64,000 nt of DNA from an uncultured Oscillospiraceae bacterium. Its GTDB lineage: Bacteria; Bacillota; Clostridia; Oscillospirales; Oscillospiraceae. Position 1 is the stretch's first letter. Every line of letters starts with the position of its first letter. The notes beneath the pieces are model-generated. The model did no database searches and had not been told where the DNA came from. It worked only from the letters and a program-made list of their open reading frames with translations. The position numbers and the translations under genes were made by a program. The DNA lies in NCBI GenBank assembly GCA_947625355.1, contig CANQOA010000002.1, positions 1 to 64,000 of the forward strand, read 5' to 3'. Of the stretch, positions 50,177 to 59,138 are shown one piece after another.

Positions 50177-50307
50177 GCCGGCGCCTCCCGGCGGCCAGGA
50201 GCAAAAATTATGTAAATCATATTATGTCTACTTATGGAAAAAGATTGACACCCCGGCCCGTTGCATTTACAATGGGCCGGGGAACTTTTACGCCCCTGGG
50301 AGGGTCT

Positions 50308-51276
50308 ATGCGTATCGGTCAGGTCGAGCTCGCTTCCGGCGCGGCGCTGGCCCCCATGGCGGGGGTCACGGACGCCGCTTTTCGCCATATCTGCGCGGGG
50401 CTGGGCGCGGCGCTGACCTGCACGGAGATGGTCTCCAGCCGGGGGCTGGTGTACAATGACCCCAAGACAAAGGAGCTGCTGCTGTGCCCTCCCGGCGACG
50501 GCCCCACCGCCGCCCAGATCTTCGGCTCGGACCCGGCCATCATGGCCGAGGCAGCCGCCATGGCCCTGGAGATATCCGGGGCGGACATCCTGGACATCAA
50601 CATGGGCTGCCCCGTGGGCAAGATCGTCCGAAGCGGCGACGGCTCCGCCCTCATGCGGGACCCGGAGAAGGCCGGGCGCATCATCGAGGCGTGCGTGAGA
50701 GCGGTGGACAGGCCGGTGACGGTGAAGTTCCGCAAGGGCTGGGACGGCGGGAACGTGAACGCGGTGGAATTCGCGCGGGTATGCCAGGCCGCTGGGGCCG
50801 CCGCCGTCACCGTCCACGGCCGGACGCGTGTGCAGATGTACGCCGGCGCGGCGGACTGGGACATCATCCGGGACGTGAAGGCGGCGGTGTCCATCCCGGT
50901 GATCGCCAACGGGGACGTGTTCTCCGGGCCCGACGCCCTGCGCATTTTGAAGCGCACCGGCGCGGACATGTGCATGGTGGGCCGGGGCTGCTTCGGGGAC
51001 CCGTGGCTCTTCGCCCGCATCCGGGCGGTCCTGGCGGGCGAGCCGGAGCCGCCGCTGCCGCCGCTCAGCCAGCGGATGGACGCGGCGCTGGAGCAGTTCA
51101 CCCTCGCCTGCCAGTGGAAGGACCCCCACATCGCCTGTCTGGAGGCGCGCAAGCAGCTTTGCTGGTATCTGCGGGGCGTCCCCTGGTCGGGACCCATCAA
51201 GCGGGAGATGGTCCATGTGAACACTCTGGACGACATCCGGGCCATCATCGCCCGCATCAAACGGGAGCTGGGATAG
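50308..51276 (+). CDS. dusB: tRNA-dihydrouridine synthase
   Basis: ASGAALAPMAGVTDAAFRHICAGLGAALTCTEMVSSRGLVY...DINMGCPVGKIVRSGDGSALM...GRGCFGDPWLF. Confidence 0.93.
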   Translation: MRIGQVELASGAALAPMAGVTDAAFRHICAGLGAALTCTEMVSSRGLVYNDPKTKELLLCPPGDGPTAAQIFGSDPAIMAEAAAMALEISGADILDINMGCPVGKIVRSGDGSALMRDPEKAGRIIEACVRAVDRPVTVKFRKGWDGGNVNAVEFARVCQAAGAAAVTVHGRTRVQMYAGAADWDIIRDVKAAVSIPVIANGDVFSGPDALRILKRTGADMCMVGRGCFGDPWLFARIRAVLAGEPEPPLPPLSQRMDAALEQFTLACQWKDPHIACLEARKQLCWYLRGVPWSGPIKREMVHVNTLDDIRAIIARIKRELG

Positions 51277-51897
51277 ATGACGAGAGACGAGGAAAAAAAC
51301 CTCATACAGCGCGTCCTGGCCGGAGAGACGGAGCTTTTTGAGACGCTGGTCAAGGCCCACGAGCGGGCGGTATACGACCTGGCGCTGCGGATGCTGGGCA
51401 GCGAACAGGACGCCCTGGACGCCGCCCAGGAGGCGTTCTTCCGGGCCTGGCGGGCCCTGGGCTCCTTCCGGGGGGACAGCAAATTCTCCGTGTGGCTGTA
51501 CCGGCTGACCAGCAACGTCTGCCTGGACATGCTCCGGCGCGCGTCCCGCCGGGAGGAGAGCTCCCTCACCGACGAGGAGGGCGAGGACCTGGAGCTGCCG
51601 GACCGGCGCTTCGATCCCCAGACGGAGCTGGAGAAAAAGGAGCTGCGCGCCGCGGTGCGGGAGGGATTGGCCCGGCTGGAGCCCTCCTTCCGTCAGGCGC
51701 TCATCCTGCGGGACATCCACGGCCTTACATACGACGAGATCGCCCAGGCCACCGGCCTGGAGCCCGGCACTGTGAAGAGCCGCATCTTCCGGGCCCGGCG
51801 AAAGCTGGCGGCCTTTCTGGCCTCCGGCGGGAACTTTTCCGCCTCCGGGCCGTCCTATACATCGGAGAAAGGAGGCGGGAACGGTGGCCGGCTGTGA
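51277..51897 (+). CDS. ECF-type RNA polymerase sigma factor
   Basis: FETLVKAHERAVYDLALRMLGSEQDALDAAQEAFFRAWRALGSFRG...LTYDEIAQATGLEPGTVKSRIFRARRKL. Confidence 0.93.
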   Translation: MTRDEEKNLIQRVLAGETELFETLVKAHERAVYDLALRMLGSEQDALDAAQEAFFRAWRALGSFRGDSKFSVWLYRLTSNVCLDMLRRASRREESSLTDEEGEDLELPDRRFDPQTELEKKELRAAVREGLARLEPSFRQALILRDIHGLTYDEIAQATGLEPGTVKSRIFRARRKLAAFLASGGNFSASGPSYTSEKGGGNGGRL

Positions 51898-52837
51898 ATA
51901 TTACGAGAAACTCATCAACGCCCTTCTGGACGAAGGGCTGACAGCGGAGCAGGAAGCGGACCTGCGGGAGCATGTGCGCGGGTGTCCCTCCTGCCGGCGG
52001 CTGCTCACCGCCGTCACCGCCGCCACGCGCGTCCTCCGGGAGGAGGACCTGGCCCAGCCGCCCGCGGAGCTGGCGGAGGGGGTCATGGCCCGCGTCGCCG
52101 CGGCCGCCGAGGGAGCGGGCCCTGCCCGGCCCATGGCCGCGCCGGAGCCCATCCGGCCCCGCCATTCCCGGTCCCGGCGCCGGTCGCCCTGGGTCCGATG
52201 GGGCGCGGCGGCCTGCCTGGTGCTGGCGGCCGGCGGCGCCGTGTTCGCCCTCCGGGGCGGCCTGCGCGGCGGGGCAAAATCCGCCGCCCCCCAGATGGCC
52301 GCCGTGGACGGTCTGGCCAACGGCGCGGTGGTCTATCAGGCGGCCGGGGAGGACGCGAGCGGCGCGAAGGCCGCTGACGCCGCCATACCGGAGCCCGCCC
52401 AGGCGCCGGAAAACGATGAGAATACCTCCTCCGGCATGGACAGCACGGCGGACAGCGCCATGATCGCGGCGGACGAGGCTGTGCCGGAGGCCGCCGGGGA
52501 CGGCGGCGCGGTCCTGCCCTCTCCCTCCCCCACGCCGGCGGCCCCCGTCATCATCCGGGACGCGGCCCGCGCCGAGGCGGGCACGGTGCCGACGGAGAAC
52601 CGGGAGGCGCTGCTGGCCCTGCTGGAGGGCGGCCAGCCCGCCGGCGGCACCGCCGCCGACTGGGATATGCTGTTCACCGCGGACATCGACGGGCTGACCT
52701 ACACCTTCGCCACCGACGAGAACGCCCGCGTCCTGGTCTGGTGGGACAGCGTCGGCACCGGCCCCATCCGCAGCGGCGGCACGCTGGACGATCTGCGCGC
52801 GCTGATGGTCTTTGCCGAGCCCGTCCTGCCGGAATGA
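51884..52837 (+). CDS. Anti-sigma factor with N-terminal zinc finger (zf-HC2), one TM
   Basis: GTG start overlapping sigma ORF; CEYYEKLINALLDEGLTAEQEADLREHVRGCPSCRRLL; TM WGAAACLVLAAGGAVFAL. Confidence 0.85.
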   Translation: MAGCEYYEKLINALLDEGLTAEQEADLREHVRGCPSCRRLLTAVTAATRVLREEDLAQPPAELAEGVMARVAAAAEGAGPARPMAAPEPIRPRHSRSRRRSPWVRWGAAACLVLAAGGAVFALRGGLRGGAKSAAPQMAAVDGLANGAVVYQAAGEDASGAKAADAAIPEPAQAPENDENTSSGMDSTADSAMIAADEAVPEAAGDGGAVLPSPSPTPAAPVIIRDAARAEAGTVPTENREALLALLEGGQPAGGTAADWDMLFTADIDGLTYTFATDENARVLVWWDSVGTGPIRSGGTLDDLRALMVFAEPVLPE

Positions 52838-52853
52838 CCCGAAAATGCAACGA

Positions 52854-52887
52854 ACGCCCGCCGGGATATCCCGACGGGCGTTTCCTA
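52854..52887. terminator. Bidirectional terminator
   Basis: AACGCCCGcCGGGATATCCCGaCGGGCGTTT. Confidence 0.7.
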
Positions 52888-52904
52888 TATCGTTTTTCCG
52901 CGCG

Positions 52905-54038
52905 TCACTCCGCCGGCGCGGCGCTCCGGTAGCGCTGCACGGCATACTGGCCCTTTCCCCTGTCCTTGGACGCGTATGTCGCCTCGTCCACCTGCTTGAA
53001 CAGGCTCTTGAAGTCCGCCGGCTGGTTGGTCACCAGCACCGCCCCCACGCTGCACGAGACGCTGATGTTCCGCTCGCGCATGGCATAGACCCGCAGCGTA
53101 TCGCACAGCAGCCGGCACTTCTTCTCCAGCACCTCCACCTCCGTCAGCCCCGGAGACAGCACGATGAACTCGTCGCCGCCGAACCGGCCGATCACGTCCG
53201 TGACCTTGAACACGCTTCGCAGCACCTCGCTGGTGCACCGGAGGATATCGTCCCCCGCGTCGTGGCCGTAGGCGTCGTTGATATGCTTGAAATCGTCCAG
53301 GTCCAGAAACACCATGGAGCAGCTGACCCGGGGCGAGGTGTCCCGCAGATACTGCCGGATCCGATCCAGACAGCTGCGCTTGTTGAGCAGGCTGGTGAGC
53401 ATGGGGTCCCGGGTGCTGCGGATCATATAGTGCATGCGCATCTCATGGTCCTGGACCCGCAGGGAGAGGATCACCAGAGAGATGACGGTGGCCAGCAGCA
53501 GCCCCACCACCACGCAGAACAGGTCATACCGGCCCACGGCCCACTCCTTGACCAGGACCACCGCCAGCGCATAGGCGGCCCCAAAGGCCCACACGAGCCC
53601 CAGCTCCAGCCCTATGGGCAGGATGAAGCTCACCGACAGGGCGATGCACAGCATCGGCGTGAAGCAGCCGGGCATGGACGGATCCACCAACACGTCCAGG
53701 GCGATGCTGAACGAGAGCACCACCGCCTGGAACCCCACGCACAGCGCCATGGCGCCCTTTCGGTTCGCGGCGCTCTCCTTCCGGTAGACGTACACGCCGG
53801 CGCACAGGACCACCGCCACCGCCAAAAAGGCGATGTGCCACACGCTCACGCGCCAGTCCCGGATCATCGCCGAGCACATGATCAGGTACAGCACCAGCAT
53901 CCCCACCGTCACAAGGGTGAGCGTCTGCAGGATATGCAGATTGCTCTCCATGATCTCCTGATGGGATTCGTGGAAATATTTTTTTACCTTATCGCGCAGC
54001 TCCTGCAGCTTGCCCAGCCATGCATGGAACTTGCCCAT
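52905..54038 (-). CDS. Membrane diguanylate cyclase (GGDEF)
   Basis: Six or so TM helices, then MVFLDLDDFKHINDAYGHDAGDDILR...VIGRFGGDEFIVLSPG. Confidence 0.93.
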   Translation of the reverse strand: MGKFHAWLGKLQELRDKVKKYFHESHQEIMESNLHILQTLTLVTVGMLVLYLIMCSAMIRDWRVSVWHIAFLAVAVVLCAGVYVYRKESAANRKGAMALCVGFQAVVLSFSIALDVLVDPSMPGCFTPMLCIALSVSFILPIGLELGLVWAFGAAYALAVVLVKEWAVGRYDLFCVVVGLLLATVISLVILSLRVQDHEMRMHYMIRSTRDPMLTSLLNKRSCLDRIRQYLRDTSPRVSCSMVFLDLDDFKHINDAYGHDAGDDILRCTSEVLRSVFKVTDVIGRFGGDEFIVLSPGLTEVEVLEKKCRLLCDTLRVYAMRERNISVSCSVGAVLVTNQPADFKSLFKQVDEATYASKDRGKGQYAVQRYRSAAPAE

Positions 54039-54096
54039 ATGTTCTCCCCCTCACACGAAGGCGCTCCCGGCCGCCGCCGGGACAGGACGGGATATC

Positions 54097-54450
54097 TTAC
54101 TGGCCGCTCACGGCCGCGACCACCCGCTCATACAGAGGGGTGATCTCATCCATCATGGCGAAAGCTTTTTCCCACTGGCCCGCCCGCATGGCCGCCAGCT
54201 GGCCGTTCACCAGCTCGAACAGCGCGGTCATGGACAGGTTGCCGCACACGCCCTTCAGGGTATGGGAGGCGGTGAGAGCGGCGTCGTTGTCTCCGGCGGC
54301 GATGGCCTCCACCAGCTTGGCGTAATTCTGATCCGCGGGGAATTTGCCCAGGAACTTGTCCAGCAGCTTCTCGTTGCCCATAAAGCGCTCCAGGGCGCTG
54401 TCCACGTCGATGCCGGCGTCGGCGAGCCGCTGTCTTTTTGCTGCGTCCAT
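54097..54450 (-). CDS. Stand-alone Hpt domain protein
   Basis: 117 aa; NYAKLVEAIAAGDNDAALTASHTLKGVCGNLSMTALFELVNGQLAAM (phosphoacceptor HTLKG). Confidence 0.9.
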   Translation of the reverse strand: MDAAKRQRLADAGIDVDSALERFMGNEKLLDKFLGKFPADQNYAKLVEAIAAGDNDAALTASHTLKGVCGNLSMTALFELVNGQLAAMRAGQWEKAFAMMDEITPLYERVVAAVSGQ

Positions 54451-54497
54451 ATCATCAATACCTCCGTATCATATTTCCGCTTCGATGATGATCATTC

Positions 54498-55598
54498 TCA
54501 GTGCTCCCCCTCGGGGACGTCATACAGGTGGCAGAGCGTCTCCTCCGCCTGGAAGAAGCACTCCAGCAGCTTGGGATTGAAGATCCCGCACTGGCCCTCC
54601 CGGATCATGGTCAGCACCGTCTCCCGGGGGAAGGCGTTTTTGTACACCCTCTTGCAGCTGAGGGCGTCGTATACGTCCGCCAGGGACACGATCTGGGCCC
54701 AGGGAGAGATCTCGTCGCCCTTCAGCCCGTCCGGGTAACCCCGGCCGTCCCACCGCTCGTGGTGGTGCAGGGCGATGTCGTAGGCATAATGATAGAACCC
54801 GTTCTCCCGCAGCTGGGGGATCTTCTCCAGAAGGAGGGCTCCCTGGGTGGTGTGGCTCTTCATGATCTCGTATTCCTCCGCCGTCAGCCTGCCGGGCTTG
54901 TTGAGGATCTGGTCGGAGATGGCGATCTTGCCCACGTCGTGCATGATGGCGGCGATGGAGATGTTCTGAATCTCCTCCTCGCTCATGCCCTTGCCCAGCT
55001 CGGTGTTGCGCAGCAGGAACTCCGTGATGTCCCGGATGCGCTGGACATGCTCGCCGGTATCGCCGCCCCGGAACTCGATGGCGGTGGCCAGGGCCTCGAT
55101 CATGCCCTGGTTCAGCTCGATGATCTTCTGCGCGCGCTGGAGCAGCTCGATGTTCTGCTGCTCTACCCGGTGGCCCAGGCGCTTTCTGGCCCGGAACAGC
55201 TCCACCACCGAGTTGATCCGCCGCAGCACCACATAGGGCACCACCGGCTTGAGGATCACGTCCATCACGCCCAGGCGGTACGCCTCCTGCAGGGTGTCGC
55301 CGGTGGCCTCGGCGGTGATGAGGAACACGGGGATGTGCTCCTGCAGGCCGGCGGCGTTGAGATGGCGGAGCATCTCCAGCCCGTCCATTTCCGGCATGAT
55401 CACATCCAGCAGCACTGCACAGTATCTTCCCGGTTCCGCCGTGAGCTTTTCCAGCCCCTCCCGGCCGTTCTCCGCCTCTTCGATGGCATACTGATCGGAG
55501 AAGATATTGTCCAGGATCGCCCGGTTGAACTCATCGTCATCCACGATGAGGATGGTCTCGGCCTCGCTGCCCGTCATTTGCTGAATGATCGCGTCCAT
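54498..55598 (-). CDS. Response regulator with HD-GYP c-di-GMP phosphodiesterase domain
   Basis: ILIVDDDEFNRAILDNIF...VLLDVIMPEMDGLEML; AIMHDVGKIAISDQILNKPGRLT; HHHERWDGRGYPDGLKGDEI; SD AGGAGG before start. Confidence 0.95.
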   Translation of the reverse strand: MDAIIQQMTGSEAETILIVDDDEFNRAILDNIFSDQYAIEEAENGREGLEKLTAEPGRYCAVLLDVIMPEMDGLEMLRHLNAAGLQEHIPVFLITAEATGDTLQEAYRLGVMDVILKPVVPYVVLRRINSVVELFRARKRLGHRVEQQNIELLQRAQKIIELNQGMIEALATAIEFRGGDTGEHVQRIRDITEFLLRNTELGKGMSEEEIQNISIAAIMHDVGKIAISDQILNKPGRLTAEEYEIMKSHTTQGALLLEKIPQLRENGFYHYAYDIALHHHERWDGRGYPDGLKGDEISPWAQIVSLADVYDALSCKRVYKNAFPRETVLTMIREGQCGIFNPKLLECFFQAEETLCHLYDVPEGEH

Positions 55599-55802
55599 GA
55601 ATGCCTCCTGCGCGCAGACATACGCTTTGCATAATCTCTGCAAATCTTATCACGCGTCCGGCCCGTTGTCAACGCCGCCGCCGAAATCTGCCCCGCGCTC
55701 TTGACGGAAAACCCCAAACATGGTACCATCGACAGGGATACATAGTTCTAATTTTTAAGGGCCGCCCCGGGCGGTCTCATCTTACACGACAGGGGGCAGG
55801 AC

Positions 55803-58376
55803 ATGTCCGCCGCCATGAAAAAGAAGCTTGCCGAAAAAAAGAATATCCTCGCCACCATCCTGACGATCTTCCTGATCCTGGGACTCTATCTGACCGCCTA
55901 CGTGCAGGCCGCCGCCTCCATCCGGGACCGGTGCATCGCCCGCATGGAGGAGGGCGTGAACGTGGTGGTGGACGAGATCGCCCAGAAGTTCGCCCGGGAC
56001 AGCCGCATCCTCAACGCCACCGCCGACATCCTGGGGACCGCCGACGAGATCACCGACGAGTCCGTCCGGGAGCTCATGAGCACGGTCGCCCCTCTGGCGG
56101 AGACCATGCAGTTTTTCGTGCTGATGCCCGACGACTCCATCGTCAGCACCACCGGCATCTCCGAAAGCGACAGTGACCTCTCCTTTGCCCGGGAGGCGCC
56201 TCTGGGCGAGCATATCTCCGACCGGATGCACAGCATCGGCTCCGACTCCTATGTGCTGCGCCACTTCGTGCCCATCCAGCGGGACGGCGAGACGGTGGCT
56301 CTGCTGTACGGCGTCACGGATCTGCGCACCCTGCCGAACAGGCTGAACATCCGCAACATCTATAACGCCTCCGCCAGCGTCTACATCATCGACACCCGAA
56401 ACGGCGATTTCATCCTGGACACCTACCACGACGAGCTGGGCAACATCAACCAGTACACCATCGAGGCCGATCCCTCCCGCGAGACCAAAGAGGGGGTGTC
56501 CTGGGAGGAGTATACCGACGACATCCTGAACATGGGCACGGGACTGGTGGTGTTCCGCACCGACAGCACCGACGGCTGGGAGTACATGTACTACGGCCCC
56601 GCCGGTCTGAACGGCTGGTCCATCATCGTGTCCGTGCCGGAGAAGGAGGCCTTCGTCAGCCTCTACGCCGTGCAGCGGATCTTCCTGTTCACCGGCACGC
56701 TGATGGTGATCGTGCTGGTGCTGTACTATTTCTGGTCCCGCCACGCCGCCCAGGCCCACACGCGGGGAGTGGTGGAAAAGGCCGTGCTGGAGGAAAAGCT
56801 GCAAAAGGCCGAGGCGGCCGAGCGGGCCAAGACCATGTTCCTGAGCAACATGAGTCACGACATCCGCACCCCCATGAACGCCATCATCGGCTTCACCACC
56901 CTGGCCGAGACCAACATCGACAACAAGGACCGGGTCCAGGATTACCTGAGCAAGATCATGAGCTCGTCCAACCACCTGCTCAGCCTGATCAACGACATCC
57001 TGGACATGAGCCGCATCGAGTCCGGCCGGCTGAACATCGAGGAAAAGCCCTGCAGCATCTCCGACATCTTCAAGGACATGCGCAACATCCTGCTCACCCA
57101 GATGCAGTCCAAGCAGCTGAACTTCTTCATGGACACCATCGGCGTCATCGACGAGGACATCTACTGCGACAAGCTGCACCTGAACCAGGTGCTTTTGAAC
57201 CTTCTCTCCAACGCCATCAAGTTCACCCCCGCAGGCGGCTCCGTGGCCCTGTCCATCGAGCAGAAGCCCAGCGCCCCCAAGGGCTACGGCGCCTATGAGA
57301 TCCGGGTGAAGGACACCGGCATCGGCATGAGCCCGGAGTTCGCCGCGCATGTGTTCGAGCCCTTCGAGCGGGAAAAGACCAGCACTGTCAGCGGCATCCA
57401 GGGCACCGGTCTGGGCATGGCCATCACCAAGAACATCGTGGACACCATGGGCGGCACCATCCGCGTGGAGACCGAGCAGGGCCGCGGCACCGAGTACATC
57501 GTGGATCTGGAGTTCCGGCTCCAGACCGAGACGAAGCCGGTGGAGACCATCCGGGAGCTGGCGGGACTGCGGTCCCTGGTGGTGGACGACAACTTCTCCA
57601 CCTGCGACAGCGTCAGCAAGATGCTCATCCAGATCGGCATGCGGGCCGAGTGGACCCTCCGGGGCCAGGAGGCCGTGCTCCACGCCCAGCACGCCGCGGA
57701 GCTGGGCGACCCCTTCTACGCCTACATCATCGACTGGGCCCTGCCGGACCTGAACGGCATCGAGGTGGCCCGCCAGATCCGGGCCATCGCCGGGGAGAAC
57801 GTGCCCATCATCGTGCTCACCGCCTATGACTGGAGCCTGATCGAGGACGATGCCCGCAAGGCGGGCGTCACCGCCTTCTGCAACAAGCCCATCTTCCTGT
57901 CCGAGCTGCGGGACACCCTGGTCTCCGCGCTGGACAGGACCGCGCCTCCGGAGGCGGCCGCCTCCGTGCTGCCGCCCACCGGCGAGGAGCTCAAGGGCAA
58001 GCGGCTGCTGCTGGTGGAGGACAACGAGCTCAACCGGGAGATCGCCCAGGAGCTGCTGGAGGAGAGCGGCCTTTTGGTGGAGACCGCCGAGGACGGCACC
58101 GTGGGCGTGGAGAAGGTGAAAGCCTCCCAGCCCGGCTATTACGACCTGATCCTCATGGACGTGCAGATGCCCGTCATGAACGGCTACGACGCCACGCGGG
58201 CCATCCGGGCCCTGGAGGACCCGGCTCTGGCCAATATCCCCATCCTGGCCATGACCGCCAACGCCTTCGAGGAGGACCGGCAGGCCGCCATCGACGCGGG
58301 CATGAACGGCCACCTGGCCAAGCCCATCAACATCGCCAAGCTCATCGAGACCCTGCGGGAGCTTCTGAGCAAATGA
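55803..58376 (+). CDS. Hybrid sensor histidine kinase with two receiver domains
   Basis: dCACHE-like sensor, FLSNMSHDIRTPMNAIIGF H-box, LLNLLSNAIKFTPAGG N-box, DTGIGMS, GTGLGMAIT, two REC domains (LVVDDN...IIDWALPDLNG; LLVEDNELNR...LILMDVQMPVMNGY). Confidence 0.95.
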   Translation: MSAAMKKKLAEKKNILATILTIFLILGLYLTAYVQAAASIRDRCIARMEEGVNVVVDEIAQKFARDSRILNATADILGTADEITDESVRELMSTVAPLAETMQFFVLMPDDSIVSTTGISESDSDLSFAREAPLGEHISDRMHSIGSDSYVLRHFVPIQRDGETVALLYGVTDLRTLPNRLNIRNIYNASASVYIIDTRNGDFILDTYHDELGNINQYTIEADPSRETKEGVSWEEYTDDILNMGTGLVVFRTDSTDGWEYMYYGPAGLNGWSIIVSVPEKEAFVSLYAVQRIFLFTGTLMVIVLVLYYFWSRHAAQAHTRGVVEKAVLEEKLQKAEAAERAKTMFLSNMSHDIRTPMNAIIGFTTLAETNIDNKDRVQDYLSKIMSSSNHLLSLINDILDMSRIESGRLNIEEKPCSISDIFKDMRNILLTQMQSKQLNFFMDTIGVIDEDIYCDKLHLNQVLLNLLSNAIKFTPAGGSVALSIEQKPSAPKGYGAYEIRVKDTGIGMSPEFAAHVFEPFEREKTSTVSGIQGTGLGMAITKNIVDTMGGTIRVETEQGRGTEYIVDLEFRLQTETKPVETIRELAGLRSLVVDDNFSTCDSVSKMLIQIGMRAEWTLRGQEAVLHAQHAAELGDPFYAYIIDWALPDLNGIEVARQIRAIAGENVPIIVLTAYDWSLIEDDARKAGVTAFCNKPIFLSELRDTLVSALDRTAPPEAAASVLPPTGEELKGKRLLLVEDNELNREIAQELLEESGLLVETAEDGTVGVEKVKASQPGYYDLILMDVQMPVMNGYDATRAIRALEDPALANIPILAMTANAFEEDRQAAIDAGMNGHLAKPINIAKLIETLRELLSK

Positions 58377-58411
58377 GCGCGGACAGCGCTGTCACATAAG
58401 GAGACTTTGAA

Positions 58412-59086
58412 ATGTACACCATCGAGACCCATCTGCACACCACCCACACCAGCAAATGCGGCTGGCTGGAGGCCCCCGTCCTGGCCGAGGCTTACAAGGC
58501 CGCCGGCTATGACGCCATCGCCGTCACCGACCACTACAACCGCACCACCTTTGAATACCTCCAGGTGGACCTGCGCTCCGGCGTCGATAAGGTAGCGGCG
58601 TTCCTCACCGGCTACCGCCGCATGGTGGAAGAGGGCCGAAAGCTCGGCCTGACCATCTACAAGGGCGCGGAGCTGCGTTTCGATGAGTGCGACAACGACT
58701 ATCTGCTCTACAACTGGCCGGACGAGCTGCTGGCGGACCCGGAGAGCATCTTCCGCATGGGCATCGCCGCCTTCGCCCCCCTGGCAAGGGAGGCCGGGGC
58801 GCTGCTGATCCAGGCCCACCCCTTCCGCAAGGGCTGCACGCCGGCCATCCCCTGCTATCTGGACGGCATCGAGGTGGTGAACCTCAACCCCCGCCACGAG
58901 AACCGCAACGATCGGGCGGTGGAATTCGCCGACCAGTTCCACATCGCCATCCGCACCAGCGGCTCGGACTGCCATCGGACCGAGGACATCGCCCGGGGCG
59001 GCATCCGCTCCGAGACCCTGCCCGCCGACGAAGCCGCCTATGTGGCCCTGATGCGCTCCGGCGGCTTCACCCTCATCGGGGCGTAA
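58412..59086 (+). CDS. PHP domain metal-dependent phosphoesterase
   Basis: YTIETHLHTTHTSKCGWLEAPVLAEAYKAAGYDAIAVTDHYN...GAELRF...IQAHPFRKG...SGSDCHRTEDIARGG. Confidence 0.9.
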   Translation: MYTIETHLHTTHTSKCGWLEAPVLAEAYKAAGYDAIAVTDHYNRTTFEYLQVDLRSGVDKVAAFLTGYRRMVEEGRKLGLTIYKGAELRFDECDNDYLLYNWPDELLADPESIFRMGIAAFAPLAREAGALLIQAHPFRKGCTPAIPCYLDGIEVVNLNPRHENRNDRAVEFADQFHIAIRTSGSDCHRTEDIARGGIRSETLPADEAAYVALMRSGGFTLIGA

Positions 59087-59101
59087 GACCGCATATGACC
59101 G

Positions 59102-59137
59102 GGACCGGGGAGCCAAACGCTCCCCGGTCCTTTTTGG
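59102..59137. terminator. Rho-independent terminator
   Basis: GGACCGGGGAGC-CAAAC-GCTCCCCGGTCC-TTTTT. Confidence 0.85.
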
Positions 59138-59138
59138 A

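Noticed and set aside
55715-55740. T-box/antiterminator-like 'TGGTACCATC'
   Set aside because: No specifier-loop architecture, and the downstream gene is a histidine kinase rather than a tRNA-related gene.
55782-58313. 843-aa minus-strand ORF over the hybrid histidine kinase
   Set aside because: Shadow ORF; kinase motifs on the plus strand are unambiguous.
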